Positions 8,338 through 16,228 of a stretch of 21,985 nucleotides of DNA are shown piece after piece. How positions within the stretch are numbered: position 1 is the first letter of the stretch; each line of letters starts with the position of its first letter. Source of the stretch: Clostridia bacterium (GTDB lineage Bacteria; Bacillota; Clostridia; Oscillospirales; CAG-272); assembly GCA_017408535.1 (NCBI GenBank), contig JAFQUL010000074.1:1-21985 (forward strand), given 5' to 3'. Position numbers and translations under genes: made by a program. The notes below the pieces were generated by a model. The model had not been told where the DNA came from. It did not search any database and saw nothing but the letters and a program-made list of their open reading frames with translations.

Positions 8338-10002
8338 ATGGAAGAAATGTCATCCAACTTTATTCACGAGATAATCGACGCTGACCTTGCCGAGGGCAAG
8401 GTGGAAAAGATCCATACCCGTTTCCCTCCCGAGCCTAACGGCTACCTTCACATAGGCAGTGCCAAGGCTATATATATCAACTACGGTACGGCAAAGAAAT
8501 ACGGCGGTCTTTTCAATCTTCGCTATGACGATACCAACCCCTCAAAGGAGGACACCGAGTACGTTGACTCTATCTACCGAGACCTCGAGTGGCTGGGCGC
8601 AGTACCCGAGGGCGGTATATATTACGGCTCCGACTACTTTGATAAGTGCTACGAATTTGCCATTAAGCTCATCCGTGACGGTAAGGCATACGTCTGCGAC
8701 CTTTCAAAGGAAGAGATGGAGAGTATGAGAGGCGACTTCAATACTCCCGGTAAGAACAGCCCCTACCGCGACCGCTCAGTCGAGGAGAATCTGGCTCTCT
8801 TTGAGAGAATGAAGAACGGCGAATTTCCGGACGGCGCCTGCACCCTCCGTGCCAAGATAGATATGGCATCCCCCAATATGAACATGCGTGACCCTGCGAT
8901 CTACCGCATAGTTCACACCTCTCACCACCGTCAGGGTGACAAGTGGTGCATTTATCCCCTTTACGATTATGCTCATCCAATACAGGATGCTCTTGAGGGG
9001 ATCTCCCACTCTCTCTGCTCTATTGAGTTTGAGAACCACCGCCCCCTTTACAACTGGGTAGTTGAGAATATCGGCTTTGAGCCTGCTCCCCATCAGTACG
9101 AGTTTGCAAGACTTAACGTTACCTATACGGTAATGAGCAAGCGTTACCTCAGAATGCTGGTAGAGACCGGAATGGTTGACGGCTGGGATGACCCCCGTAT
9201 GCCTACCCTTTGCGGTATGCGCCGCCGCGGTTACACCCCCTCCTCCATTTTTGAGTTCGTCCGCCGCGCAGGTATTGCAAAGGCGTACAGCGTAGTTGAC
9301 GTAGAGCTTCTTGAGCACTGCGTACGCGAGGAGCTTAACACCACCGCGAAGAGACGTGTAGCTGTGCTTGATCCCGTTAAGGTAGTTATTGACAATTACC
9401 CCGAGGGACAGGTAGAGTACTTCGAGCTCCCCAATAATCCCGGCGATCCCGATGCAGGGACCAGAAAGGTTCCCTTCACCCGTGAGCTGTACATCGAGCG
9501 TGCAGACTTTGCTGAGGTTCCCCCTCCCAAGTTCTTCAGAATGAAGCCGGACGGAGAGGTTCGTCTTATGGGCGGATACATCGTTAAATGTGTTTCTGTT
9601 GAACACGATGAGAACGGTGAGGTCTCCCTCATCCACTGCACAGCTGATCTTGAGACCGGCAACGGCAACCCCGTTGACGGACGTAAGATCAAGGGTACTA
9701 TCCACTGGCTGTCCGCAGATCACGCCGAGGACAGAACCGTTATGCTCTATGACAGACTTTTCGATATCCCCAACATTTGCGAGATCCCCGAGGACGTTGA
9801 CAGAGACGAGTACTTCAACTCCCACCTTAACCGTGACTCTGTTACCGAGCTGAAGGTAAAGGTAGAGCCCGCTCTCGCTGAGGCTCAGCCCGAAGAGCAT
9901 TTCCAGTTTGTCCGTAACGGTTACTTTGTAGCCGACATAAACGATCCCAAGGTATTCAACCGCATCGTAAGCCTTAAGGACAGCTACAAGCCTCAGAACT
10001 GA
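8338..10002 (+). CDS. glnS: Glutaminyl-tRNA synthetase (GlnRS)
   Basis: Charges tRNA-Gln directly with glutamine, 554 residues, the normal length. The GlnRS signature TRFPPEPNGYLHIG is at residues 27-40, with Ser41 where HIGH has its last His. LRYDDTNPSKEDTEYVD follows, and the KMSKS loop is VMSKR (265-269). The block GWDDPRMPTLCGMRRRGYTP is characteristic of GlnRS rather than GluRS, and the rest is the beta-barrel anticodon-binding part. The ATG at 8338 is preferred, with GGAG 10 nt upstream; an in-frame TTG at 8332 would overlap the gltX stop. GlnRS is uncommon in Bacillota, many of which make Gln-tRNA through GatCAB. It was probably gained by transfer long ago (inference); its codon use looks like its neighbours'. 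Confidence 0.93.
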   Translation: MEEMSSNFIHEIIDADLAEGKVEKIHTRFPPEPNGYLHIGSAKAIYINYGTAKKYGGLFNLRYDDTNPSKEDTEYVDSIYRDLEWLGAVPEGGIYYGSDYFDKCYEFAIKLIRDGKAYVCDLSKEEMESMRGDFNTPGKNSPYRDRSVEENLALFERMKNGEFPDGACTLRAKIDMASPNMNMRDPAIYRIVHTSHHRQGDKWCIYPLYDYAHPIQDALEGISHSLCSIEFENHRPLYNWVVENIGFEPAPHQYEFARLNVTYTVMSKRYLRMLVETGMVDGWDDPRMPTLCGMRRRGYTPSSIFEFVRRAGIAKAYSVVDVELLEHCVREELNTTAKRRVAVLDPVKVVIDNYPEGQVEYFELPNNPGDPDAGTRKVPFTRELYIERADFAEVPPPKFFRMKPDGEVRLMGGYIVKCVSVEHDENGEVSLIHCTADLETGNGNPVDGRKIKGTIHWLSADHAEDRTVMLYDRLFDIPNICEIPEDVDRDEYFNSHLNRDSVTELKVKVEPALAEAQPEEHFQFVRNGYFVADINDPKVFNRIVSLKDSYKPQN

Positions 10003-10047
10003 TTTTTTAGTTCTTAATTTTCAATTTTCAAAAAGGAAGATAAAGAA

Positions 10048-11328
10048 ATGGCAGAATATAAAATAGATACAAAATGCGTGCAGGCGGGTTATACTCCCAA
10101 AAACGGCGAGCCCCGTATCCTGCCCATATATCAGTCCACAACCTATAAATACGAGTCCAGCGAGCAGATGGGCAACCTCTTCGACTTAAAGGAGAGCGGT
10201 TACTTCTATACCCGCCTTCAGAATCCTACCAACGATCAGGTGGCAGCAAGGATCTGTGCTCTTGAAGGCGGTGCGGCGGCTATGCTCACCTCCTCCGGTC
10301 AGGCGGCAAACTTCTATTCAATATTTAACATTGCATCTGCAGGCGACCACGTGGTATCATCCTCCGCTATATACGGCGGTACCTTCAATCTTCTCTCTGT
10401 AACCATGAAGAAGATGGGTATCGAGACCACCTTCGTGCATCCCGACTGTACAGAGGAAGAGCTCCGTGCGGCATTCCGTCCCAACACCAAGGCTGTGTTT
10501 GCCGAGACTATCGCAAACCCCGCTCTTATCGTTCTTGATATCGAGAAGTTCGCAAAGGCCGCTCACGAGAACGGTGTACCCCTCATAGTTGACAACACCT
10601 TCCCCACCCCGGTAAACTGCAGACCCTTTGAGTTCGGTGCCGATATCGTTACTCACTCCACCACCAAATATCTTGACGGTCACGCAGCTACCGTCGGCGG
10701 TGCTATAATCGACAGCGGTAACTTCGACTGGTCTAAGTACCCAGACAAGTTCCCCGGTCTCACCACTCCCGATGATTCCTATCACGGAGTTACCTACACC
10801 GAGATGTTCGGTAAGGGTGCGTTCATCACCAAGGCTACCGCACAGATAATGAGAGACCTTGGTTCTATCCAATCTCCCCAGAACGCATTCCTCATCAATA
10901 TGGGTATTGAGACTCTGGCGCTGAGAATGGAAAGACATTGCGAGAACGCTCTCTATATAGCAAAGGAGCTTCAGAAGGACGACCGTATCTCCTGGGTAGA
11001 GTATCCCGGCCTTGAGTCCAGTAAGTATCACGCACTGGCTGAGAAGTATATGCCCAAGGGTACCTGCGGCGTTATCTCCTTCGGTATCCGCGGCGGCCGT
11101 GAGGCGGCAACCAAGTTTATGGACAATCTCCGCCTTGCCGCAATAGTTACCCACGTGGCTGACGTTCGTACCTGCGTGCTTCATCCCGCATCCACCACTC
11201 ACAGACAGCTCACCGACGAGCAGATGATCGCAGGAGGTATTTCTCCCGACCTTATCCGTCTTTCGGTTGGTATTGAGAATAAAGAGGATATTCTCGCCGA
11301 TATCAGATCGGCTCTTGAAAATATATAA
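10048..11328 (+). CDS. metY: O-acetylhomoserine sulfhydrylase (Cys/Met metabolism PLP enzyme)
   Basis: PLP enzyme that joins O-acetyl-L-homoserine with sulfide, or a thiol, to give homocysteine for methionine synthesis. It has 426 residues, the length of the MetY group and longer than MetB/MetC (about 380-400). The PLP lysine is Lys207 in THSTTKYLDGHA. SSGQAA (82-87) binds the cofactor phosphate, Asp182 in VDNTF contacts the pyridine nitrogen, and YTRLQNPTNDQVAARI lies near residues 54-69. The start has AAGGAAG upstream. It lies 45 bp after glnS with no terminator between and 26 bp before ybaB, so it belongs to the same transcript. The gamma-replacement family is firm; MetY rather than a related sulfhydrylase is inferred from length and motif spacing. 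Confidence 0.9.
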   Translation: MAEYKIDTKCVQAGYTPKNGEPRILPIYQSTTYKYESSEQMGNLFDLKESGYFYTRLQNPTNDQVAARICALEGGAAAMLTSSGQAANFYSIFNIASAGDHVVSSSAIYGGTFNLLSVTMKKMGIETTFVHPDCTEEELRAAFRPNTKAVFAETIANPALIVLDIEKFAKAAHENGVPLIVDNTFPTPVNCRPFEFGADIVTHSTTKYLDGHAATVGGAIIDSGNFDWSKYPDKFPGLTTPDDSYHGVTYTEMFGKGAFITKATAQIMRDLGSIQSPQNAFLINMGIETLALRMERHCENALYIAKELQKDDRISWVEYPGLESSKYHALAEKYMPKGTCGVISFGIRGGREAATKFMDNLRLAAIVTHVADVRTCVLHPASTTHRQLTDEQMIAGGISPDLIRLSVGIENKEDILADIRSALENI

Positions 11329-11354
11329 TTTGCAAGGAAAGGTAGACAGATAAA

Positions 11355-11702
11355 ATGAAAGCAAGACTTCCCAAGGGTATGGGCGGCGGCCCCGGCAATA
11401 TGAACTCCATGCTCCGTCAGGCACAGAAGATGCAGGAGGATATGCAGAATCTCCAGGCAGAGCTTGACGAAAAAGAATATGAAGTATCTGCAGGCGGCGG
11501 AGTAGTAAAGGTAAAGATCAACGGCAAGCGTGAGATCCTCGGCATTGACATTGCTGAAGAGGTAGTTGATCCCGACGATATCGAGACCCTGTCCGACATT
11601 CTCGTAGCCGCTGTAAACGAGGCTATCAAGAAGGTTGACGATACCAACTCCTCGGAGATGAACAAGATCACATCCGGTCTTAACATCCCCGGCATAATGT
11701 AA
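11355..11702 (+). CDS. YbaB/EbfC family nucleoid-associated protein
   Basis: Small DNA-binding protein of 115 residues that forms dimers and associates with the nucleoid; in many bacteria the gene sits just before recR. The family pattern is clear: a Gly-rich start, the amphipathic helix MLRQAQKMQEDMQNLQAEL, then GGGVVKVKINGKREILGI and a C-terminal helix ending SGLNIPGIM. An AAGGAAAGG stretch precedes the ATG. It ends 4 bp before recR. The usual upstream partner dnaX is absent; a sulfhydrylase gene stands there instead. A direct role beyond DNA binding is not shown by the sequence. Confidence 0.92.
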   Translation: MKARLPKGMGGGPGNMNSMLRQAQKMQEDMQNLQAELDEKEYEVSAGGGVVKVKINGKREILGIDIAEEVVDPDDIETLSDILVAAVNEAIKKVDDTNSSEMNKITSGLNIPGIM

Positions 11703-11706
11703 GCCG

Positions 11707-12306
11707 ATGGCGGAATATATTGAGCCCCTGGAGGAGCTGATCTCACAGTTTCAGCACCTTTCGGGAATCGGCAGAAAAACTGCAGTCCGTCTGGCATTCT
11801 CCGTTCTCGACTATACCGACGAAGAGGCAGAGGAGTTTGCCGATGCGATAATGAGAGCCAAGAGGGATATCGGTACCTGTCCCGTTTGTCAGAATATATC
11901 CGAGGGCGATCTTTGCCCGGTATGTGCTGACAGCACAAGAGACAGAAGTGTCATCTGCGTGGTAGAGGACTGCCGCGCTGTCATGAGTATGGAGAGAGTC
12001 AGGGAGTACCGCGGTCTTTACCACGTGCTTCACGGTGCTCTTTCCCCCATGAACGGTATTACCCCCGAGACCCTCAGGATAAAGGAGCTTCTCGCCCGTC
12101 TTGATAACGGCAGTGTAAAAGAGATAATCATTGCCACCAATCCCACCGTTGAGGGTGAGACGACTGCTATGTATATCTCAAAGCTGCTCCGTAATACCGA
12201 CGTGAAGGTCAGCCGTCTTGCCTACGGTGTACCCGTGGGCGGCGACCTTGAATATGCCGACGAGGTAACACTCTTCCGCGCCCTTGAGGGCAGACGTGAG
12301 CTGTAA
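11707..12306 (+). CDS. recR: Recombination mediator protein RecR
   Basis: RecR works with RecF and RecO to load RecA on gapped single-stranded DNA. At 199 residues the length is normal and all parts are present: helix-hairpin-helix LSGIGRKTAVRLAF (18-31), a four-cysteine zinc site (Cys58, Cys61, Cys70, Cys73), a Toprim domain starting VICVVEDCR with Glu87 and Asp88, and the C-terminal Walker-like ATNPTVEGETTAMYI (143-157). No Shine-Dalgarno site is evident before the ATG, which lies 4 bp after the ybaB stop, so translation is probably coupled to ybaB. A strong terminator follows 16 bp after the stop, making this the last gene of the run. Confidence 0.97.
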   Translation: MAEYIEPLEELISQFQHLSGIGRKTAVRLAFSVLDYTDEEAEEFADAIMRAKRDIGTCPVCQNISEGDLCPVCADSTRDRSVICVVEDCRAVMSMERVREYRGLYHVLHGALSPMNGITPETLRIKELLARLDNGSVKEIIIATNPTVEGETTAMYISKLLRNTDVKVSRLAYGVPVGGDLEYADEVTLFRALEGRREL

Positions 12307-12322
12307 CAGGCTATAGGGTTAA

Positions 12323-12365
12323 AAAGCCCCCCTCGCGATGGATAAACCATCGCGAGGGGGGCTTT
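12323..12365 (+). terminator. Strong rho-independent terminator after recR, probably bidirectional
   Basis: A perfect 19-bp inverted repeat (12323-12341 with 12347-12365) closes a 5-nt loop, ATAAA. The stem centre is very GC-rich (six C/G pairs then CTCGCG). On the plus strand the hairpin ends in CTTTATTTT. On the minus strand its outer side gives a run of five T, so it can also stop the leftward anti-sigma transcript that ends at 12445. It separates two convergent runs. Confidence 0.93.
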
Positions 12366-12444
12366 ATTTTAGATTCTTAGCACTCTTTTTTGTAGTATAG
12401 AAGATATTTTTCTCAGGTACCGAACTTTACCGTAAATATCAAAA

Positions 12445-14052
12445 TTAGTCCATACCCTCAACTTCACCGAAAATATCCTTTATATGCTCGATGAGCTCTT
12501 CATTGGTATACTGATGATAGTACTGGTTTTTATGAGTTGAATACTTACTTGTGTCCTCTATACCCGATACCTCGCCGTTAGCGATAAGATACCTGGAAAC
12601 AGAGCACCTTGTGTTCAGTGTGTATATCTCATAATAGTGTTTAACTTCCGCCTCGATTATATTCTTTACGTCCCAGATCACATCACCCGCGTCAGACACG
12701 GTAAGTCTGGCACCGACAGCACCGTCTACCGAATAAAAATTCTGCACGTTACCCTCTTCGATATCGCATATAAGCAGCATTGCGGTATAGCTTTCCTTAA
12801 CCGCCAAAAGAAGCTCTTCCTCGGATATGTCTATATCGGAATTATCCATCATATCCTCGTATCCGTATGCAGACGTAAGATTTTTTCTCAGAGTAAAGCT
12901 ATCGTCTTCGGCAGTAACGTAGCTTGAAATATACAGCTTACCGTTCACCTCTGCCATATCCGTGATGTTGTGAATATATTTATCCTCACCGAGTCCTATA
13001 CTTACAACCGGGTTTCCTTCACGGTCTATCTTAAGTATAGTGTTGTTTCTATCGTCGGTATCGTCAGCCACCTGAAGCAGATATCCGTCCTGTGTCTGTG
13101 TTACACCCGTTATCGCCAGCCATCCCACATCGGCAGTGTTTGTACTGATCACATTTCCGGATGAATCTGTATTGATAATGTACAGACACTTTCCGAAGCC
13201 ACCGTCGGTCGCAGAGTCAAGTGCACTGCCAAGGATAGTGATTCCGCCCTCCTCGTTTGAGAACACCGCCTCAATGGTCTCGACTGCAAAGTCCATCGGG
13301 TCATCGTCCTCAACAAGGTTGATATTCTTAACAAACTGTAGCTGTCCGTCAGCGCTGATGCATGCAAAAACAACACTGTCCCACACACCAAGACCCCGGC
13401 CAAATACCACGTAGCGGTCATCGAGCTTTGCCCATTTCCTAAGGAGATAATCTGTGCCTAAATCTATTCTCCACAGCTCCTCTTCGCCGCTGAACACAGC
13501 AAACTCAAAGGGGTCTTCTCCAAGCTCATCGGGCACGATCAGCTCAGCTCTTTCGCCATCTATCTCATTGTAGTCAACTCTGCTGTTCCAAAACTCGGCA
13601 ATGTTCTCGGGTGTAGGCGTTTCTGCGGATATTGCATACCCCTCAATATCGCCCTCATAGACCGAGTTCTTGATAACCTCTGCGGTTGCGGAATAGCTGA
13701 ATGACTGTGAAGAAATGTCTCTGTATACCTTTTTGACCTCAGAACGTGTAAGTCCCTCTGCAGAGAGATTATACTCTTCAAAAAAGTCTGCCGCCGCCTT
13801 GTATTCTGCGGCTTCGGCTTTCAGCGCATACCCTCCGGCACCGGCACACACCGCAACTGCGAGACACGCCGCCACAGCTGACGTCACACGCTTAAAGACA
13901 GGTTTACGGGATTTCTTCTTTCCGAGGACCTTTTTCTCAAGACGTTTGAGCATAACGGGATCTGCCGGCTCATCGGTAAAGCTGTCGCCAAGTATAGTGT
14001 CAAGCTCTTCTGCCGAAGCCTTATCGAAAAAATCGTTAAGCTTTATTTTCAT
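12445..14052 (-). CDS. Membrane-anchored anti-sigma candidate with large outer, propeller-like domain
   Basis: 535 residues. About 55 charged N-terminal residues would be cytoplasmic (ending GKKKSRKPVFKR), then one membrane helix at about 56-77, then a large outer part. The outer part begins with a helical stretch (AAEYKAAADFFEEYNLSAEGL). From about residue 190 to 400 it shows repeated short strands with DG/NG turns, such as ITILGSALDSATDGGFGKCL and QTQDGYLLQVADD, resembling a beta-propeller. It overlaps the sigma-factor gene by ATGA (14049-14052), the layout expected for a sigma/anti-sigma pair. No zinc-type HxxxCxxC anti-sigma motif is present. Its role in holding the sigma factor until an outside signal arrives is inferred from topology and gene order; the signal is unknown. 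Confidence 0.65.
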   Translation of the reverse strand: MKIKLNDFFDKASAEELDTILGDSFTDEPADPVMLKRLEKKVLGKKKSRKPVFKRVTSAVAACLAVAVCAGAGGYALKAEAAEYKAAADFFEEYNLSAEGLTRSEVKKVYRDISSQSFSYSATAEVIKNSVYEGDIEGYAISAETPTPENIAEFWNSRVDYNEIDGERAELIVPDELGEDPFEFAVFSGEEELWRIDLGTDYLLRKWAKLDDRYVVFGRGLGVWDSVVFACISADGQLQFVKNINLVEDDDPMDFAVETIEAVFSNEEGGITILGSALDSATDGGFGKCLYIINTDSSGNVISTNTADVGWLAITGVTQTQDGYLLQVADDTDDRNNTILKIDREGNPVVSIGLGEDKYIHNITDMAEVNGKLYISSYVTAEDDSFTLRKNLTSAYGYEDMMDNSDIDISEEELLLAVKESYTAMLLICDIEEGNVQNFYSVDGAVGARLTVSDAGDVIWDVKNIIEAEVKHYYEIYTLNTRCSVSRYLIANGEVSGIEDTSKYSTHKNQYYHQYTNEELIEHIKDIFGEVEGMD

Positions 14053-14606
14053 TGTTTACCTCCAAGTATACTTCGTAGTTTTGCTATTGCTCTGTGTGTT
14101 CTGGTGTCCACGTTTGAGACAGAGAGTCCCAGCTTTTCGGCAATTGCCTTTGAATTTTCACAGAAATAAAATTTTCTTATTACGATCTCTTTATCCGGCT
14201 CACCCAGCTGTGCGATGGCTGTGGTCAGGAGCTGTCTGTCATCGGCTGCATCAAAGCCGCCGTCATAGCTCAGTACGTCACCGTACATCCCGATATTCTC
14301 ATCGTCGATAGAAAGGATTCCCTTTTCCTTATATCTCTGTCTTTGCTTGTCGGTAGCGTTGTTTCTCGCTATAACACACAAGAGACTTCTGATACTTCCC
14401 CTGCCGGGGTCGTATTTACCGAGGTCACAGTAAAATTCGGAGAAGGTCTGTGCCACACAGTCCTCGATATCTGCGTCACAGAACAAATGACGTGGAAGCT
14501 TACCTCTGACAACAGCCAGAACAAGGCCTGCGTAAGTCCGCATAACACGTCTCATCCCCTCCTCCGGATCTCTCCGAAGCAGGGAGACAAGCTCTTCCTC
14601 ACGCAT
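14049..14606 (-). CDS. ECF-type RNA polymerase sigma factor (second pair)
   Basis: 185-residue two-domain sigma factor. Region 2 spans about residues 20-93, with DADIEDCVAQTFSEFYCDL and the region 2.3-2.4-like SIRSLLCVIARNNATDKQRQ. Region 4 spans about 122-182, with the helix-turn-helix NSKAIAEKLGLSVSNVDTRT followed by HRAIAKLRSIL. There is no region 3, so this is an ECF-type factor that would direct RNA polymerase to a small regulon. GGAGGTGG precedes the ATG at good distance. The partner gene overlaps its stop by four bases. A 12-bp palindrome lies 28 bp upstream of the start. Target promoters are unknown. Confidence 0.9.
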   Translation of the reverse strand: MREEELVSLLRRDPEEGMRRVMRTYAGLVLAVVRGKLPRHLFCDADIEDCVAQTFSEFYCDLGKYDPGRGSIRSLLCVIARNNATDKQRQRYKEKGILSIDDENIGMYGDVLSYDGGFDAADDRQLLTTAIAQLGEPDKEIVIRKFYFCENSKAIAEKLGLSVSNVDTRTHRAIAKLRSILGGKQ

Positions 14607-14633
14607 TTTACCACCTCCGTTTATTGCCCTCTT

Positions 14634-14645
14634 TGAGTCGACTCA
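14634..14645. promoter_or_regulatory. 12-bp perfect palindrome upstream of the second sigma factor
   Basis: TGAGTCGACTCA is a perfect inverted repeat with no spacer, in the leader 28 bp before the sigma-factor ATG. Just upstream on the minus strand is TATAGT (14648-14653), a possible -10, but I found no good -35 for it. Position and symmetry suit a repressor operator; a chance palindrome is also possible. Confidence 0.3.
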
Positions 14646-14730
14646 TTTACTATAGCGTTGTGAAAAGGGTAAATCTTACACATTTTTTATTATTTTTTTC
14701 TTTTTAATTTAATTATATAATAAATGTCCT

Positions 14731-14771
14731 AAAAAAAGCGTCCGGGCACCGCAAAAATTGCGGTGCCCGGA
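14731..14771 (-). terminator. Rho-independent terminator after the secreted coiled-coil gene
   Basis: A perfect 14-bp stem (14741-14754 with 14758-14771) closes a 3-nt loop. On the minus strand it is followed by CGC and seven T. It lies about 20 bp after the stop of the secreted protein gene and ends the first sigma/anti-sigma run before the second one begins. The rest of the 14607-14789 gap is AT-rich and holds no further gene. Confidence 0.92.
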
Positions 14772-14789
14772 AAAGATGTATGATCATCT

Positions 14790-16166
14790 TCAGTCACGTT
14801 TCATACCCAATGCTTCGTTAAGCTCTTCGCTGAACTCGCGCTGTACTCTGTATGCTACCTCGCAGTACATTTGTCTTTCTTCCCTGGTAGCGTTCCAGTA
14901 TCCGGCCGCCTCAAGCTTATCCTGATGCTCTGCCGCAAGTACATCTAATTCATCTAACATTTTCTCATTAAGTGCCTCGAGCTCGGTGGCCTCATCATAA
15001 TTTATATCATTATATGCCTTTTTGTATATCTCTTCTCTGAGAACGGCATATTTTGCGGAGATAACATCAATTGCCGCAGAATATTCTTCCGTGATCCTTC
15101 TTGTCTCGGGAGTATCGTTCTTACTCATGTCAATGTAGTCAAGTCCGGCCTCCTTGATCGCTTCCTTGACCTTTTCATCTACTTTGACCATGACTTCACG
15201 GTACTTAGCAAGTCTTTCCTCGCACTCCTTTTGGAACTCGCTGATCCTTTCTCCTTGCTCCTCCCGAAACTTATTGATTCTCTCCTCCCGTTCCTCAAGA
15301 AGCTTATTGATTTTTTCCTCTCGTTCCTCAAGAAGCTTATTGATTTTTTCCTCAAGGGTATAGCTGTCAGTATCCTCACTTGAGTCTTCCCTATCTCCAA
15401 AGTAATCGATATCCGACCATCCGGAAATATCTATGTCACCAAAATCAATATTTCCGAATCTCGGGCCGAACTTTTCTTCATAGGCTTCATCGTAGGCTTC
15501 CATAGCTTCACGTGAGGCCTGAAGTAACAACTCACGTTCTTCCTTAGTTGTTTTCCAATAACCGGTAGGCTCGAGGTCTGCGAGAAGCTTATCGCTGAGA
15601 CTGTGCAGCTCTGCGATCTTTTCATCTGTTACTTCTTCGTATTTCTCGTCAAGTTCATCCATCTTTCGGTTAAACTCATCAAACAGCGCCTGCACCTCGG
15701 GGGTAACGGTCTTGGTCTCGTCAACGTGGGAGACCCCCAGTCTTTCCTTAGCCGCTTCGTATGCGTCTATGAAGATCTTATCAAGCTCCATCAGATCCTT
15801 AACGGGGATACCGCCGATCTTGTCTGAAGCCTTAAGTGAGACGCTCTCATTTCTCTCATTTGGATGAGTATCAACTATCACGGCAAAGTCACGAGGAGTC
15901 CACTCGACGATCTCGTCATCTGCAATCTCTTCCGCAGTAACATTATCCACTGTAGTATCATCCGCCTCAGTATATTCTGTGGCGGAAGCCCCTTCAGTGC
16001 CGTCTGCGTTAACTTCACTCACAGATACTCCGGGCAGATCCTCCGGCTGACTCTCTGCACCGTATACAAAGAACGGCAAAGAGGCACAAGTGACGGCAAG
16101 AGCTGTAGCTGTGCATAAAATGGCGGGGATAAGCTTTCTTTTGGTGCTGTTTTCCTTTTGTTTCAT
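14790..16166 (-). CDS. Secreted coiled-coil protein with duplicated GYW domain
   Basis: 458 residues, not recognised as a named family. A Sec signal peptide is clear (KRKLIPAIL through FFVYGA, probable cut after Ala37), with no lipobox. An acidic linker follows (about 40-95). Two related domains follow, at about 135-235 and 335-454. Each contains Thr-Pro-Glu (154-156; 352-354), charged helices, then Gly-Tyr-Trp and a Thr-(Lys/Arg)-Glu-Glu-Arg motif (202-210; 422-430). Between them, residues 271-325 form an 11-residue repeat, about five copies of the pattern EEKINKLLEER, which predicts a long right-handed coiled coil. The gene follows the anti-sigma gene by 62 bp, and a small 6-bp-stem hairpin (16181-16197) lies in the gap. 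AGGGAG precedes the ATG. A partner, effector or ligand for the anti-sigma protein is possible, as that protein carries a distant third copy of the same module. Confidence 0.75.
   Translation of the reverse strand: MKQKENSTKRKLIPAILCTATALAVTCASLPFFVYGAESQPEDLPGVSVSEVNADGTEGASATEYTEADDTTVDNVTAEEIADDEIVEWTPRDFAVIVDTHPNERNESVSLKASDKIGGIPVKDLMELDKIFIDAYEAAKERLGVSHVDETKTVTPEVQALFDEFNRKMDELDEKYEEVTDEKIAELHSLSDKLLADLEPTGYWKTTKEERELLLQASREAMEAYDEAYEEKFGPRFGNIDFGDIDISGWSDIDYFGDREDSSEDTDSYTLEEKINKLLEEREEKINKLLEEREERINKFREEQGERISEFQKECEERLAKYREVMVKVDEKVKEAIKEAGLDYIDMSKNDTPETRRITEEYSAAIDVISAKYAVLREEIYKKAYNDINYDEATELEALNEKMLDELDVLAAEHQDKLEAAGYWNATREERQMYCEVAYRVQREFSEELNEALGMKRD
15258..15356 (-). repeat. 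Tandem 33-bp repeats encoding 11-residue coiled-coil units
   Basis: Three adjacent 33-bp units lie at 15258-15290, 15291-15323 and 15324-15356. The last two are identical over their first 30 bases; the first differs at several third positions. Each encodes one 11-residue unit of the coiled coil in the secreted protein. The near-identity at DNA level points to recent duplication and possible length variation between strains. Confidence 0.88.
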
Positions 16167-16228
16167 ATTGATCTCCCTTCTGCCGCTTTCTGCGGCATAA
16201 TTATTTTGTTTTCCCTATATCCGAGGGG

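Noticed and set aside
8776..9900. Long open frame (374 codons) on the minus strand opposite glnS
   Set aside because: glnS is certain from its motifs. The antisense frame follows from its strongly biased codon use, and it shows no recognisable domain or ribosome binding site.
10003..10047. SAM riboswitch or T-box before metY
   Set aside because: The gap is only 45 bp and AT-rich, too short for either structure, and no terminator hairpin is present.
10357..11424. Long open frame (355 codons) on the minus strand opposite metY and the start of ybaB
   Set aside because: Same cause: it mirrors the codon bias of metY, crosses into ybaB, and has no family features.
15258..15356. CRISPR-like array
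   Set aside because: The 33-bp units are directly adjacent with no spacers and lie in frame within a coiled-coil gene.
16181..16197. Terminator between the anti-sigma and secreted protein genes
   Set aside because: The stem has only 6 bp and no T run follows on the minus strand. It may be a processing or stability hairpin but is not a convincing stop.
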